A stretch of 64,000 nt of DNA from Imbricaverruca yamaguchii (lineage: Eukaryota > Arthropoda > Thecostraca > Neoverrucidae). A model generated the notes under the pieces. That model ran no database searches, had not been told where the DNA came from, and was given only the letters and a program-made list of their open reading frames with translations. Positions within the stretch are counted from its first letter, which is position 1. Each line of letters begins with the position of its first letter. Where the stretch lies: positions 1-64,000 of the forward strand of contig JAOTOL010000425.1 of assembly GCA_034440575.1 (NCBI GenBank), written 5' to 3'. Below are positions 12,382 to 20,968 of the stretch, in pieces. A program made the translations under genes and the position numbers.

Positions 12382-12438
12382 CTAGTTGCCCTCCACAATC
12401 ATGATCAGGGCCTTCTTGTAATCACCGCTGATTTCCGA
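12382..12438 (-). CDS. Annexin exon 7 (C-terminus, stop)
   Basis: Encodes SEISGDYKKALIMIVEGN and TAG. The acceptor is TTTTCCAG. E299 supplies the repeat 4 Ca2+ cap. No AATAAA was seen in the next ~400 bases. Confidence 0.92.
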   Translation of the reverse strand, partial: SEISGDYKKALIMIVEGN

Positions 12439-15400
12439 CTGGAAAAGAACGCCAAGCTGTTTAGTACAAGCAGTCAAGGGTAAGTAAAAGCCATCCAGAC
12501 AGACATATGTCATCTGCTCTCGACTTTCATTGTAATTGGGATGTTGACTTTCCTCCCACTTGAACCAAACGTTGCAGCCACATAGTTCACAATGAGCTAA
12601 ATGAAGTGTCACATGCGCTAATTCAGCATATTGTTTATGTTTATCGGCTATTGAATACCGTTGCCAGCATGAGTGCGAGGCGAATACGGTGGGATTGGTG
12701 CGGCGGTCATGGATCCCGTGTGGTTAACACAGTGGGATTGGTACGGCGGTCGTGCATCCCGTGTGGTTAATACGGTGGGATTGGTACGGCGGTAGTTGAC
12801 CCGGCGGCGAATCCCCCGCGCCACTCACGGATATGTCCTCCTCGAGTGTGTTCTCGTAGCGGCGCAGGTACTCCCCCTTGATGTTGGCCAGGTCGTACTC
12901 GGCTCGGCCGACCACCAGCCGGATCAGGTCCTCGTCGCGCGTACCGGCTCCCTTCATCGTGTCGTGGATCCGCTCGGCGAAGTAGGCCGGCCGGTTCAGA
13001 GAACTCTTAACTGTCAGAGTGGGGGGGGGTCAGAGGGGGCGGCCCAGGGGTCGCGCACGAGGGGCTGAAATCTGGGGGCAAAAGTCGGTGAGCTATGACG
13101 GTTCTGACATCAGAGAGCTGTGACAGGTCTGGTGTTCTGGAGCGGTGACAGGTCTGGTGTCGAGGTGCTGTGACAGGTCTGGTGTTGGGTAGTTGACAGG
13201 TGTAATGTCAAAGAGCTGTAGCAGATCAGATGTCGGGGAGTTGACAGGTCTGATGTCAGAGAGCTGTGGCAGGTCTAATGTTCAGGAGCTGTGACAGGTC
13301 TCATGTCGGAAAGCTGTGACAGTTCTGATGTCGGGGAGCTGTGGCAGGTCTGTTCTCGGTTCTTAGCACCGGGTGGAGAATGCATCGTCGAGGACACTAT
13401 AGAGGGCATCGCGATCATTGTAGATGGCACCACGGGCACTGTACATGTGAGTTATATACAGAATGCTTCGCGATACCTCAGTCCTCTTCTGTCTCCCCAC
13501 CTGCCACACAAAACGCAGCATGGCACACATATGTCTCACCTCGTCCGCTTCCCCACCTGCCACACAAATGACTGGATAATTAGCTCAGCTTCATATCTGC
13601 CCCCATTTGATAGGTAAATTCCATCTCGGTCCTGCGAAGGATTAGCTGGCAATCCCTTGCACATACCGAGGTTAGGAAGGCCAATTCCAGCTCACTTAGT
13701 CCGATTGGTGAGTACCGAGAGAGCTTGAGCTTGTTCCGCCCTGTTCTGCCCTGAGCTGACTTATCCTGACCTGGTGTGACCTATGCTGACCTGCGGTGAC
13801 CTAACCTAACACTCCATGGCATGGCCTGACTTGATCTAGCCTGACACGACTAAACCTGGCATGATTTAATTTGACTTGCCAAGATCTCTCCTGACTTGGC
13901 CATAGTTGGCATGCCCTGTCCTGATCTGACCAAGCTGACCCGGTTCAACCTGACCTGACATGACCAGACCGACACTCACTAACTGCCAGGAGCGCCTGTC
14001 GATAGTCTCCGCTAGTCTCCGACTTGATGGCGTCCAGCAGCGACTTGTCGGAGAGCTGCTCGTACTCGGACATGATGGCGTGCAGCTGGGCCGGGTTCTG
14101 TGTCGCCACGATCAGGGTGAACGTCTCCTCGTCCGTGCCGGCCTCATCCTCTCCTGCCGGGGCACGAGTAGTCTAGCGGTAAGTTGCTCGTCTCACAATC
14201 AAAAGGTTGCGGGTTCGAGTCTCACTTGTCGCTACTCTTCGCCCCCGACCAATCGGCGTGAGAGATTGGCGACGCTGCATGACTCAACGGTCGATGTGTC
14301 GGAAAACCAATAACCGACCAACCTGTCCCCTGCCGGGCACCGCCGCGGTATCGGACGATACCCAGGGAGGGCGTGACGGGTGGGCGTGGCATACCGCCCT
14401 GCGCGGGTGAACACTGGGCGTGGTCGTGTTCTGTGTGTGATCAGTGGCGGCGCCAGGGTCTGAAGTGTGGGCGGCGCCATGAGCCGTGGTCGTGTTCTGA
14501 GTGTGATCAGTGGCGGCGCCAGGACCTGAAGTGTGGGCGGCGCCATGAGCCGTGGTCGTGCAAAAAGGGCGTCATTAACGTTGGATTTGTTGGGTTTGTT
14601 TATTTGCACCCAATAAACAAACGAACGTTTGTTTATTTGGGTGCAATAAACAAACAAACGAACAGCACCAGGGCCTGGCGACAAGTTTGGCACACAACTG
14701 TGCACAAAGTGGCCGGAGACGAATGGGATGGACTGTTTGCGACTAAGGAACGGAAGGCGTACCCCGGCTGAGCTTACCGGCATTGTAGAGGGTCTGGGCC
14801 TGCATGGCAGCCTTCTCCTTATCCACATCGTAAGATTCATCCCTGTTGGCCTGGAAACACAGCAAACCCAGTTGTGAGCCACACACACACAAACACACGC
14901 ACACAAACACAAACACATCGTAAGATTCATCCCTGTTGGCCTGGAAACACAGCAAACCCAGTTGTGAGCCACACACACACAAGCACACGCACACAAACAC
15001 AAACACATCGTAAGATTCATCCCTGTTGGCCTGGCAACACAGCACACCCAGTTGCGAGCCACACACAGAGACACGTGACGATTAGAGATGATCACGTCCG
15101 ATGGAGTATAATGGCGGTCCCGTGACAATCGTTGTCCGATAGAGCACACTGGCGGCCCTGCGATAATCATAGTCCTTTATGGATTATTTGGGCTTAAGAT
15201 TGCGCCGACTACGAGGTCATTTAGCGCCAATATATTTGATCACAGTCCGATAGAGCAAATGCTACACCCGTCACAAGTCTCAGTCTTGCTGCATTTATGG
15301 AATTTGGTGCCGTCGAGGCCAGTCAAAATTTAGCTGAGTAATCCAGAGGTGGGATGCTCGTCCCCCGACCGAAACGTTGTGGGTTTGGGTCCCAGCTGAT

Positions 15401-18400
15401 GCTGTTTTTCGCCCGCGACCAGTTGGCATGAGACTGACAACGCCATATGATCGAAGCGGTTGATGATTCGTAACAAGCCAGAGACGACTAGTACGAGAGG
15501 ATAGCTCAATGCGGTGGTGCGGCACCTTCGGGAAGGACTGAAGATCATCTGATTTGTGAATAGTTAGTCCACCAATCAACGTGGTGTTCTTTCCGTTCAA
15601 AGAAAGCGGAAGATTGGTCAGCGAAGAATGACGATGGGGATCTGCCTTCTGCATCGTTTAACCCTGTCCATTCATGTCTCATCTTATAATTATTTGTAGG
15701 GATCCTCTCCACTCCATTCACGATCATCTTTTCCATTCAAATTTTCAGAATTTCGAAGATACTGAAAAGAAGACAGAAACAATATACACAAAAGTGACAA
15801 CTAAATGTTTCATACATGAATAATTGACCACAAATAGCTCATTACCAGACAGCATTCTTCGAACCTCGAATAGAGCAGCTATTTATGTCTGTTTGGAGGC
15901 AGAAGGTAACAACCAACGAAAATACATCATGACGCAAAAATACCACAATGCAGCGTTATCCACCGGACGTAGTGTCTCCAGGGAATCCCTGAAGAGCCTC
16001 TGAAGATCCCCAACCTGCTCACCTGCAGGATGGCGGTGAGCAGGTTTTTGAAGTTGTCGCTAGCCTCCGACCGGACGGAATCTTCCAGAGATTCCCCGTA
16101 CACTGCCGGTAGGAGGGCAATACGTCATGCCAGGTCACGTCACGTCACGTCACGTCACGTCACGTCACGTCACGTCACGTCACGTCACGTCACGTCACGT
16201 CACGTCACGGGAAACGCGTCAGAAGATGCGGGATGACGGCAGGGTGAGACGGGGGAGGGGGCAGCATCGAGGGGTAGCAGTCTCCGCGTCTAAATGCGAT
16301 CTTAGCAGATCTTTCTTCATGTAATGTGAAGCAGGCCATGGCGTAGGTACCGTGCGGCCTCGTGGGAGTTGTGTCACGCCACGTGACGGACGTGCTGTCG
16401 CAATCAGCCGAAAGGGAAAGCGTTCATGTTTCCCAAAGTTCACAATTTCCTAATTGAAAATTAACTTCCAAAAATTGAAAGTGAACATCCAAAATAGCCC
16501 GAATCTGTGCTCATATTTTCCAAAGCTCATAATTTCCAAATTTGATGCCAATTACAGAACTTTGAAGATAGCCGCCAAATTCGAAATTATCTTCGAGAAG
16601 TTGGAAGGTTGGGTTGGACTAGGTCAGGTGAGATTAGGCTAGGTTAAGTTAGGTTAGGCTAGGGTAGGATTAGTTTCGTTCCAATGTGGGCTGCTTTGGA
16701 AGTTAACTTCCAATTCGGAAATTATGAACGTTGGGCTTTGGCGGAGGAGATTCTGACAACATCGATTTGCCAACATACTGTTATGAAGCACATGACCAAT
16801 TGGTCACAACACACATCTGTGTGGTCAAACCGATGTCAAACATCTTGCTGCCCGCCCTTCCTTTTTTTCCTGGAGGACATGCATGCAATAAAACCAGGGT
16901 TAAGGAAGCAGCAGCTGTTCGCACACAATGTTCAGTGTCAAATTTCAGCAAGGAGATGGAATGGTACACTCTATTCCCGCCAATGCAATGCCAGAAAAGG
17001 TGGATGTGCCAATGTCCTCTTCCAAATCGACTTGTTTCGCGCCTCATTTTTGGTGCCAAAAAGCACCGAAGCGGTCGACAAACCACTGAACTCTGGTTTC
17101 CACAACACTCCAGCAAAAATCCTAATAATGCTCTTACTGGAATCTATATGTGTGCCAGGCTCGCTTTACGGTGATGGAGCCCATGCTAAGCGGAGGTTTT
17201 TCATTTCCTGTACCAACCGTCCGATCGGAAATATCAACCCAACGACATGGTTTTAGTAGAGACTTCGCTTACATTAAATGCATCGACATGCCCTAGGTAG
17301 CCAAGGCACTGCCTCTCCGGCTGTTAGCTGAACTTACCGGGCCAATGTCATGGCCCCTACATGGGGCGCGAGATGACGGCCCGGCACGGACGGCTCACAC
17401 GTCCGCCCCTCCCCTCTGCCGCTTCTCGAGGCTCACCGAACTCAGCAATGCAACCGCAACGGGAGGTACAACACAAACTTCAGGTCGACTTTTAGCGTGT
17501 AACGATCAGAAATGAGATGCCGAATTCCGGAGATGTGGGGTGCATGCGCTTATTGTATCGCCGGCGGCAGTGGCCATACAGTTGCCAGTGGCAGTGACCC
17601 ACGTTCTTCGTAGGAGAGCTTGATGCCGTCGATCTCCTCGTTGGTGTGCGTGCAGAGCGTCTCAAAGAGGCAGTCTTCGTCGGTGCCGGCGCCCGACATC
17701 GCCTGCTTGAGCTGCGAGGCGAGGTACTCGAACGGAGGCGTCATGAGCGCCACAATCACGTCCTCAAAGCTGCCGCCCAGCTCCTCCTGCAGGTCCTTCA
17801 GCAGGTCCTGACGATCACATGGGCAGCCTGTTCAGGTACTTCAACAGGTACTTGTGTGAGGACAGGGGAACACTCAAGTCGCATAGTGAAAACATTACTA
17901 CGATTTGACTCTGCTATGCTATACAACTTATACTAGCATAAGTCGTATAGCATAGCGTAGTCAAATAATTTTGCCTGCATCTGATATGGATATTGAAACT
18001 ATTCTGACACACTCCAGGTAAGACATCGTAAGATCGCGGGGTAGAATTTCACAATCAACGAGATTTCTGAGTCCGCCTGTGACCAATCGGCGCGGAGGAT
18101 GGCCGCCCAGCAGTCTAATTCGTGGTAAAAAGCCGAAGAACATGTTCAACAATGAATTAACAACTTCCTCATTTAAATACTAAATGTGCGCCAGGCTGGC
18201 TTTACGGTGATGTAGCCGATGCTAAGCGGACCTTTTTTCATTTCCTGTGCCAACTATGAGTGCACGATGTCCTCCAGTTAGGGCGGTTCGGCCAGCCGAC
18301 CGAGCACCTACCTTGCCATAGCCGGACTTGTACTGCAACGCTATCTCCTGCCGTTGCGAGTTGCTGCGGCGACAGAGCACCTACCTTGCCGTAGCCGGAC

Positions 18401-19145
18401 TTGTACTGCAGCGCTATCTCCTGCCGTTGCGAGTTGCTGCGGCGACAGAGCACCTACCTTGCCGTAGCCGGACTTGTACTGCAGCGCTATCTCCTGCCGT
18501 TGCGAGTTGCTGCGGCGACAGAGCACCTACCTTGCCGTAGCCGGACTTGTACTGCAGCGCTATCTCCTGCCGTTGAGAGTTGCTGCGGCGACAGAGCACC
18601 TACCTTGCCGTAGCCGGACTTGTACTGCAGCGCTATCTCCTGCCGTTGCGAGTTGCTGCGGCGACAGAGCACCTACCTCGCCGTAGCCGGACTTGTACTG
18701 CAGCGCTATCTCCTGCCGTTGAGAGTTGCTGCGGCGACAGAGCACCTACCTTGCCGTAGCCGGACTTGTACTGCAGCGCTATCTCCTGCCGTTGAGAGTT
18801 GCTGCGGCGACAGAGCACCTACCTTGCCGTAGCCGGACTTGTACTGCAGCGCTATCTCCTGCCGTTGAGAGTTGCTGCGGCGACAGAGCACCTACCTTGC
18901 CGTAGCCGGACTTGTACTGCAGCGCTATCTCCTGCCGTTGAGAGTTGCTGCGGCGACAGAACACCTACCTCGCCGTAGCCGGACTTGTACTGCAGCGCTA
19001 TCTCCTGCCGTTGCGAGTTGCTGCGGCGACAGAGCACCTCGATGATGGTCTCTTCGCTCGTGCCGAGCCCCTTCATGGCCTCTCGGAGAGCGGTGGCGTC
19101 CTCCTCCGGGCTGAAGTCCGGCTCGTCACGAATGGTGCCCCGCAT
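12382..19145 (-). CDS. Annexin, four-repeat core, seven exons (315 aa core)
   Basis: Annexins bind acidic phospholipid membranes in a Ca2+-dependent way; this is a cytosolic, membrane-associating protein. The model joins minus-strand exons 19145-18969, 17807-17603, 16102-16023, 14850-14778, 14153-13980, 13010-12829 and 12438-12382. All introns are GT-AG, the phases agree, and the total is 948 bases with stop, the normal length of an annexin core. Type II Ca2+ sites: KGLGT (residues 25-29) with E68, SGAGT (97-101) with E140, KGAGT (256-260) with E299. Each acid lies 44 residues after the loop's first residue. Repeat 3 has EDEAGT with E224, a weaker loop. The start may lie upstream (see exon 1). 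It resembles invertebrate B-type annexins. Introns are full of repeats, one SINE touches an exon, and exon 1's end is amplified tenfold. Confidence 0.93.
12684..12795 (+). repeat. 43-44-bp tandem repeat in annexin intron 6
   Basis: GTGGGATTGGTGCGGCGGTC occurs with spacing of 43-44 bases near 12690, 12733 and 12777, about 2.5 units. Confidence 0.8.
12829..13010 (-). CDS. Annexin exon 6 (repeat 4)
   Basis: Begins in phase 1 after CTGACAG and ends before GTGAGT. Contains NRPAYFAER, the KGAGT Ca2+ loop and the helix segment DLANIKGEYLRRYENTLEED typical of annexin repeat 4. Confidence 0.93.
13085..13355 (+). repeat. GAGCTGTGACAGGTCTGATGT minisatellite in annexin intron 5
   Basis: About eight diverged units of GAGCTGTGACAGGTCTG(A/G)TGTC with unit lengths of roughly 25-40 bases. 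ORFs here are repeat translations. Confidence 0.75.
13735..13975 (+). repeat. Degenerate TGACCT/TGACTT-rich tract
   Basis: Dense run of CTGAC, TGACCT and CTAACCT words in annexin intron 5, right against exon 5's donor. No fixed unit length; low-complexity origin is likely. Confidence 0.55.
13980..14153 (-). CDS. Annexin exon 5 (repeat 3)
   Basis: Encodes EDEAGTDEETFTLIVATQNP, then AQLHAIMSEYEQLSDKSLLD and SETSGDYRQALLAV. Donor is GTGAGT. The acceptor CCCCGGCAG sits inside the left target-site duplication of the SINE at 14161-14328, so this splice site is a duplicated copy made by the insertion. The loop lacks the usual M-K-G and is probably a weak Ca2+ site. Confidence 0.92.
14153..14336 (+). 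mobile_element. SINE-1 copy 2, inserted at the annexin exon 5 splice acceptor
   Basis: The SINE body is 14161-14328. The A box is TAGTCTAGCGGT and the B box GGTTCGAGTCTC. The body matches 5532-5698 closely. The direct repeat CCTGCCGG flanks it (14153-14160 and 14329-14336). In the gene's direction the SINE lies antisense, directly before exon 5, and replaces its branch-point and pyrimidine region. The far duplicate (14329-14340) is presumably the ancestral intron end. Confidence 0.88.
14419..14561 (+). repeat. 66-bp tandem repeat in annexin intron 4
   Basis: TCAGTGGCGGCGCCAGG occurs at 14441 and 14507, exactly 66 bases apart, with the unit CCATGAGCCGTGGTCGTG repeated, just over two copies. 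Confidence 0.85.
14606..14646. repeat. AT-rich hairpin CACCCAATAAACAAACG
   Basis: GCACCCAATAAACAAACG is followed by AA and CGTTTGTTTATTTGGGTGC, a near-perfect inverted repeat with one extra T. It lies in annexin intron 4. Confidence 0.8.
14778..14850 (-). CDS. Annexin exon 4 (73 nt)
   Basis: Encodes ANRDESYDVDKEKAAMQAQT and LYNA plus one base. Acceptor is TGTGTTTCCAG, donor G|GTAAGC. The first 29 bases with the acceptor are copied twice more upstream (14823-15066). Confidence 0.93.
14823..15066 (-). repeat. 90-bp tandem repeat duplicating the exon 4 splice acceptor
   Basis: TAAGATTCATCCCTGTTGGC recurs at 14831, 14921 and 15011. Each unit holds the exon 4 start, its TTTCCAG (TTGCCAG in the farthest copy) acceptor and an ACAC microsatellite. 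Only the unit nearest the donor is a full exon. The others are decoy acceptors in intron 3. Confidence 0.88.
15331..15475 (+). mobile_element. Diverged SINE-1 copy 3 (annexin intron 3)
   Basis: GATGCTCGTC, CGAAACGTTGTGGGTTTGGGTC and TTCGCCCGCGACCAGTTGGC align in order with the SINE-1 copies, but both promoter boxes are mutated. No target-site duplication seen; an old copy. Confidence 0.65.
16023..16102 (-). CDS. Annexin exon 3 (80 nt)
   Basis: Starts phase 1 after ACCGGCAG and ends at CTGCAG before GTGAGC. Encodes YGESLEDSVRSEASDNFKNL and LTAILQ, the end of repeat 2. E140 caps the second Ca2+ loop. Confidence 0.92.
16136..16209. repeat. (CACGT)14 microsatellite beside annexin exon 3
   Basis: Uninterrupted CACGT pentamers, 34 bases upstream of the exon 3 acceptor in the gene's direction. 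The run sits in the branch-point region and leaves little pyrimidine tract. Confidence 0.95.
16615..16675 (+). repeat. Degenerate TTAGG-like tract
   Basis: Short run of AGGTTAAGTTAGGTTAGGCT-type words. It resembles the arthropod telomere repeat but is imperfect and very short. Confidence 0.4.
16684..17256 (+). other. Unassigned 190-codon open frame in annexin intron 2
   Basis: An open frame of 573 bases on the strand opposite annexin, with a second frame open for 16731-17174 and a minus frame for 16781-17116. No recognised domain. Several Cys but no regular spacing. With three frames open it may be chance or an unidentified repeat; the end (17148-17222) recurs at 18184-18256. Confidence 0.25.
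17148..17222 (+). repeat. 75-bp direct repeat, copy 1
   Basis: GTGTGCCAGGCTCGCTTTACGG and ATGCTAAGCGGAGGTTTTTC recur with substitutions at 18184-18256, about 1,035 bases away, both in annexin introns. Confidence 0.75.
17603..17807 (-). CDS. Annexin exon 2 (repeats 1/2)
   Basis: Begins DLLKDLQEELGGSFEDVIVA after CGTCAG and continues LMTPPFEYLASQLKQAMSGAGT, the classic annexin repeat 1-2 linker and second Ca2+ loop. Donor is GTGGGT after CTACGAAGAAC. Confidence 0.94.
18184..18256 (+). repeat. 75-bp direct repeat, copy 2
   Basis: Second copy of the segment at 17148-17222, just outside the 73-bp array. Confidence 0.75.
18303..19032 (-). repeat. Ten tandem 73-bp copies of annexin exon 1 end with its 5' splice site
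   Basis: The donor-bearing word CACCTACC (plus strand; GTAGGTG on the coding strand) recurs every 73 bases from 18303 to 18960. Each unit encodes SNSQRQEIALQYKSGYGK or GYGE followed by GTAGGTG, and starts with CTGTCGCCGCAG, which looks like an acceptor. Only the unit next to the rest of exon 1 (donor at 18968-18967) gives the annexin frame. Units differ at very few sites, so expansion is recent or homogenised. Reading through a unit shifts frame and meets a stop. Confidence 0.93.
18969..19145 (-). CDS. Annexin exon 1 of the core (repeat 1)
   Basis: Encodes MRGTIRDEPDFSPEEDATAL and the KGLGT Ca2+ loop, ending GYGE before GTAGGTG. Two starts are possible. The C-rich tract ending CAG just before this ATG is a strong acceptor, implying an upstream exon. 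Alternatively the frame is open upstream, with a well-placed Met at 19199-19197 (CAAGATGG) adding 18 Pro/Thr-rich residues, or a Met at 19292. Confidence 0.88.
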
Positions 19146-19329
19146 CTGGGGGCGGGGGGGAGGGTGAGTGGTGGGCGTACAGCTGGCCGATGCCGCCATC
19201 TTGCGGACTTCAGCATGAGACGTCTGTCTCGCACCAGCCGGCCATAACTCAAGACTAGCAGGACAAGCAAGGTCGTCGGCCGTGGCTTCCAACTACCACA
19301 GAGGACACCACTTGCCTGTCCAAGCACGC

Positions 19330-19620
19330 TAAGGACTCCGGCCGATGTGAAGGATCCTGAACTGACTGAGGGTGACTGAAAAAAAAACTCTAGGCCCGAC
19401 GGAGAGGGACCCGGCCAGTAAGGGAGAGCCCTGAGCCAGAGAATAGGCATCCTGGGCCGACGGAAAGGCTTCCTGACCTCCAGAGGACCCGCAAGAGTGC
19501 AAACCAGATGTGACGACCCCGGACTGACGGCGGGCCCTCGGCCAGACGGGGAGGGTCCCGGCAAAGGTACGGTCCCCTGAACCAACGGCTATGGCTCCTG
19601 GATAGTTGTGACCTATACCA
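19330..19620 (+). repeat. Degenerate ~30-bp GGACCC/CGGCC periodic array
   Basis: Words like GACGGAGAGGGACCCGGCC recur with about 28-32-base spacing but heavy divergence. Long ORFs on both strands are Gly/Pro/Ser-rich repeat translations. Confidence 0.55.
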
Positions 19621-19734
19621 CTAAAAGGGGCCCAGCTTATCACGGACCCTTAACAAATTTTTGCGCGATAGTATGAAAATTATAATAAATTATGAAGATT
19701 AAATAATTAGGAAAATTATATGTGCGTCTCTACG

Positions 19735-20085
19735 CTCAGGGACCCATTCAGATCACCTCGGGGTCCTTTCCGGCTGCCAGGGAAACTCTCCATCGGCTCA
19801 GAACACCTCTTCGTTGGCTCTGGGACCCGGTCCCTCGCCGTCAGCCCGGAGACCCTTTTAACGACCCGGCGCCACCTACATCTTCCCAGAGATCCTTCAC
19901 TTTAGGCCCTCGGCACCTGGCAGTGAAAGCTCTCTATCGACTTGAAGCCATCTTCATTAGTCCGGCATCATTTCCACCAGCCCGAGGCCCCTTTCATTGG
20001 CCCATGGGCTCCTTATATCGGCCCAGGGATCTCTCACGTTCACTGTGCCATTAAATTGCTGCCACTGGGTTCCCTCCGGTCGCCC

Positions 20086-20086
<1 letters not shown>
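19735..20086 (-). repeat. Second degenerate ~30-bp array, opposite orientation
   Basis: GGGACCCATTC, CGGGGTCCTTTCCGGC and CCCGGAGACCC words have the reverse-complement character of 19330-19620. The A/T-rich stretch 19640-19730 separates the two arrays. Confidence 0.5.

Positions 20087-20127
<41 letters not shown>
20087..20127 (-). repeat. T41 run, poly(A) tail of minus-strand LINE
   Basis: Uninterrupted T on the plus strand, marking the 3' end of the element lying to its right. Its purity suggests a fairly young insertion or slippage. Confidence 0.85.
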
Positions 20128-20559
20128 CTTTTCCTAATGTCGACCCCTGTTTCGTATGCAGTAGCCTATCCTATTTGGCTACACGCACTGTTACAGGCTC
20201 GATTGCTATTGGGCTTTCCCATCGCCAACTATTCAAAAGTTAGGACAGCCAGCTTAGGAATGCCTCATGATGCCAATATACATGTCATTGCTTTCCACAC
20301 CTACAGTTCACTATAACTATTTGCATCTTTTTATTTGTCTTTTTTTTTGCAGATAGGCCACCACCAGTTATTAGTAGAAGTAGCCCCAGGAGCACCTCAG
20401 CTAGATAGCAAGCTAGTAACGCCAAGGCACTCCTGGGGCCACAAAGTGAAAAGTGTTATGAGGGGAAAAGTGTACATACATGTGCACTATCACACAAATC
20501 TGTGTGACAGTGTCTCAGCATATCAACACACATGAAACATTTATACCTAAACTTACTTC

Positions 20560-20680
20560 ACATACAAGAATACATGCACTCACACATACATACAAATATA
20601 TATACATACATATATGTACATACATAAGTACACACTGATCTGCATCCATGCACATCCAGTCACAAACATGCACACAGTAG
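20560..20680 (+). repeat. ACAT/CACA-rich microsatellite tract
   Basis: CATACATACAAATATATATACATACATATATG-type low-complexity DNA in the LINE 3' region. Confidence 0.7.
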
Positions 20681-20968
20681 CACACAGCTGAAATCACATG
20701 CAATTAATCATATAGGTACAAATGCATCATCGCATATGCATTTATTTGTTTGTCCAGCTTTACTCATGCATACGTATCATACATATCAACCTACATATAT
20801 CCTCTCCTTTTTGTAATGCGAAATTGTTAATTTGACTAACCATTTAGCTTGAGATGTATAAGTCAATAAAATATGTTCTGATAACTATTTTTATATCTTC
20901 TTTCTTAATAGGTACATGATTACAGGACGGAAATTTTGTACCAATGATAATATTCCAAGTTCTTGGCG

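Noticed and set aside
14232..15170. 312-codon minus ORF
   Set aside because: It crosses annexin exon 4, its 90-bp decoys and the antisense SINE; it is a chance frame in repeats.
16615..16675. Interstitial telomere
   Set aside because: TTAGG words are imperfect and cover about 60 bases; listed only as a weak repeat.
18238..18818. Series of 61-70-codon ORFs on both strands
   Set aside because: They are the 73-bp annexin exon array read in different frames, not a protein family or CRISPR array (no variable spacers).
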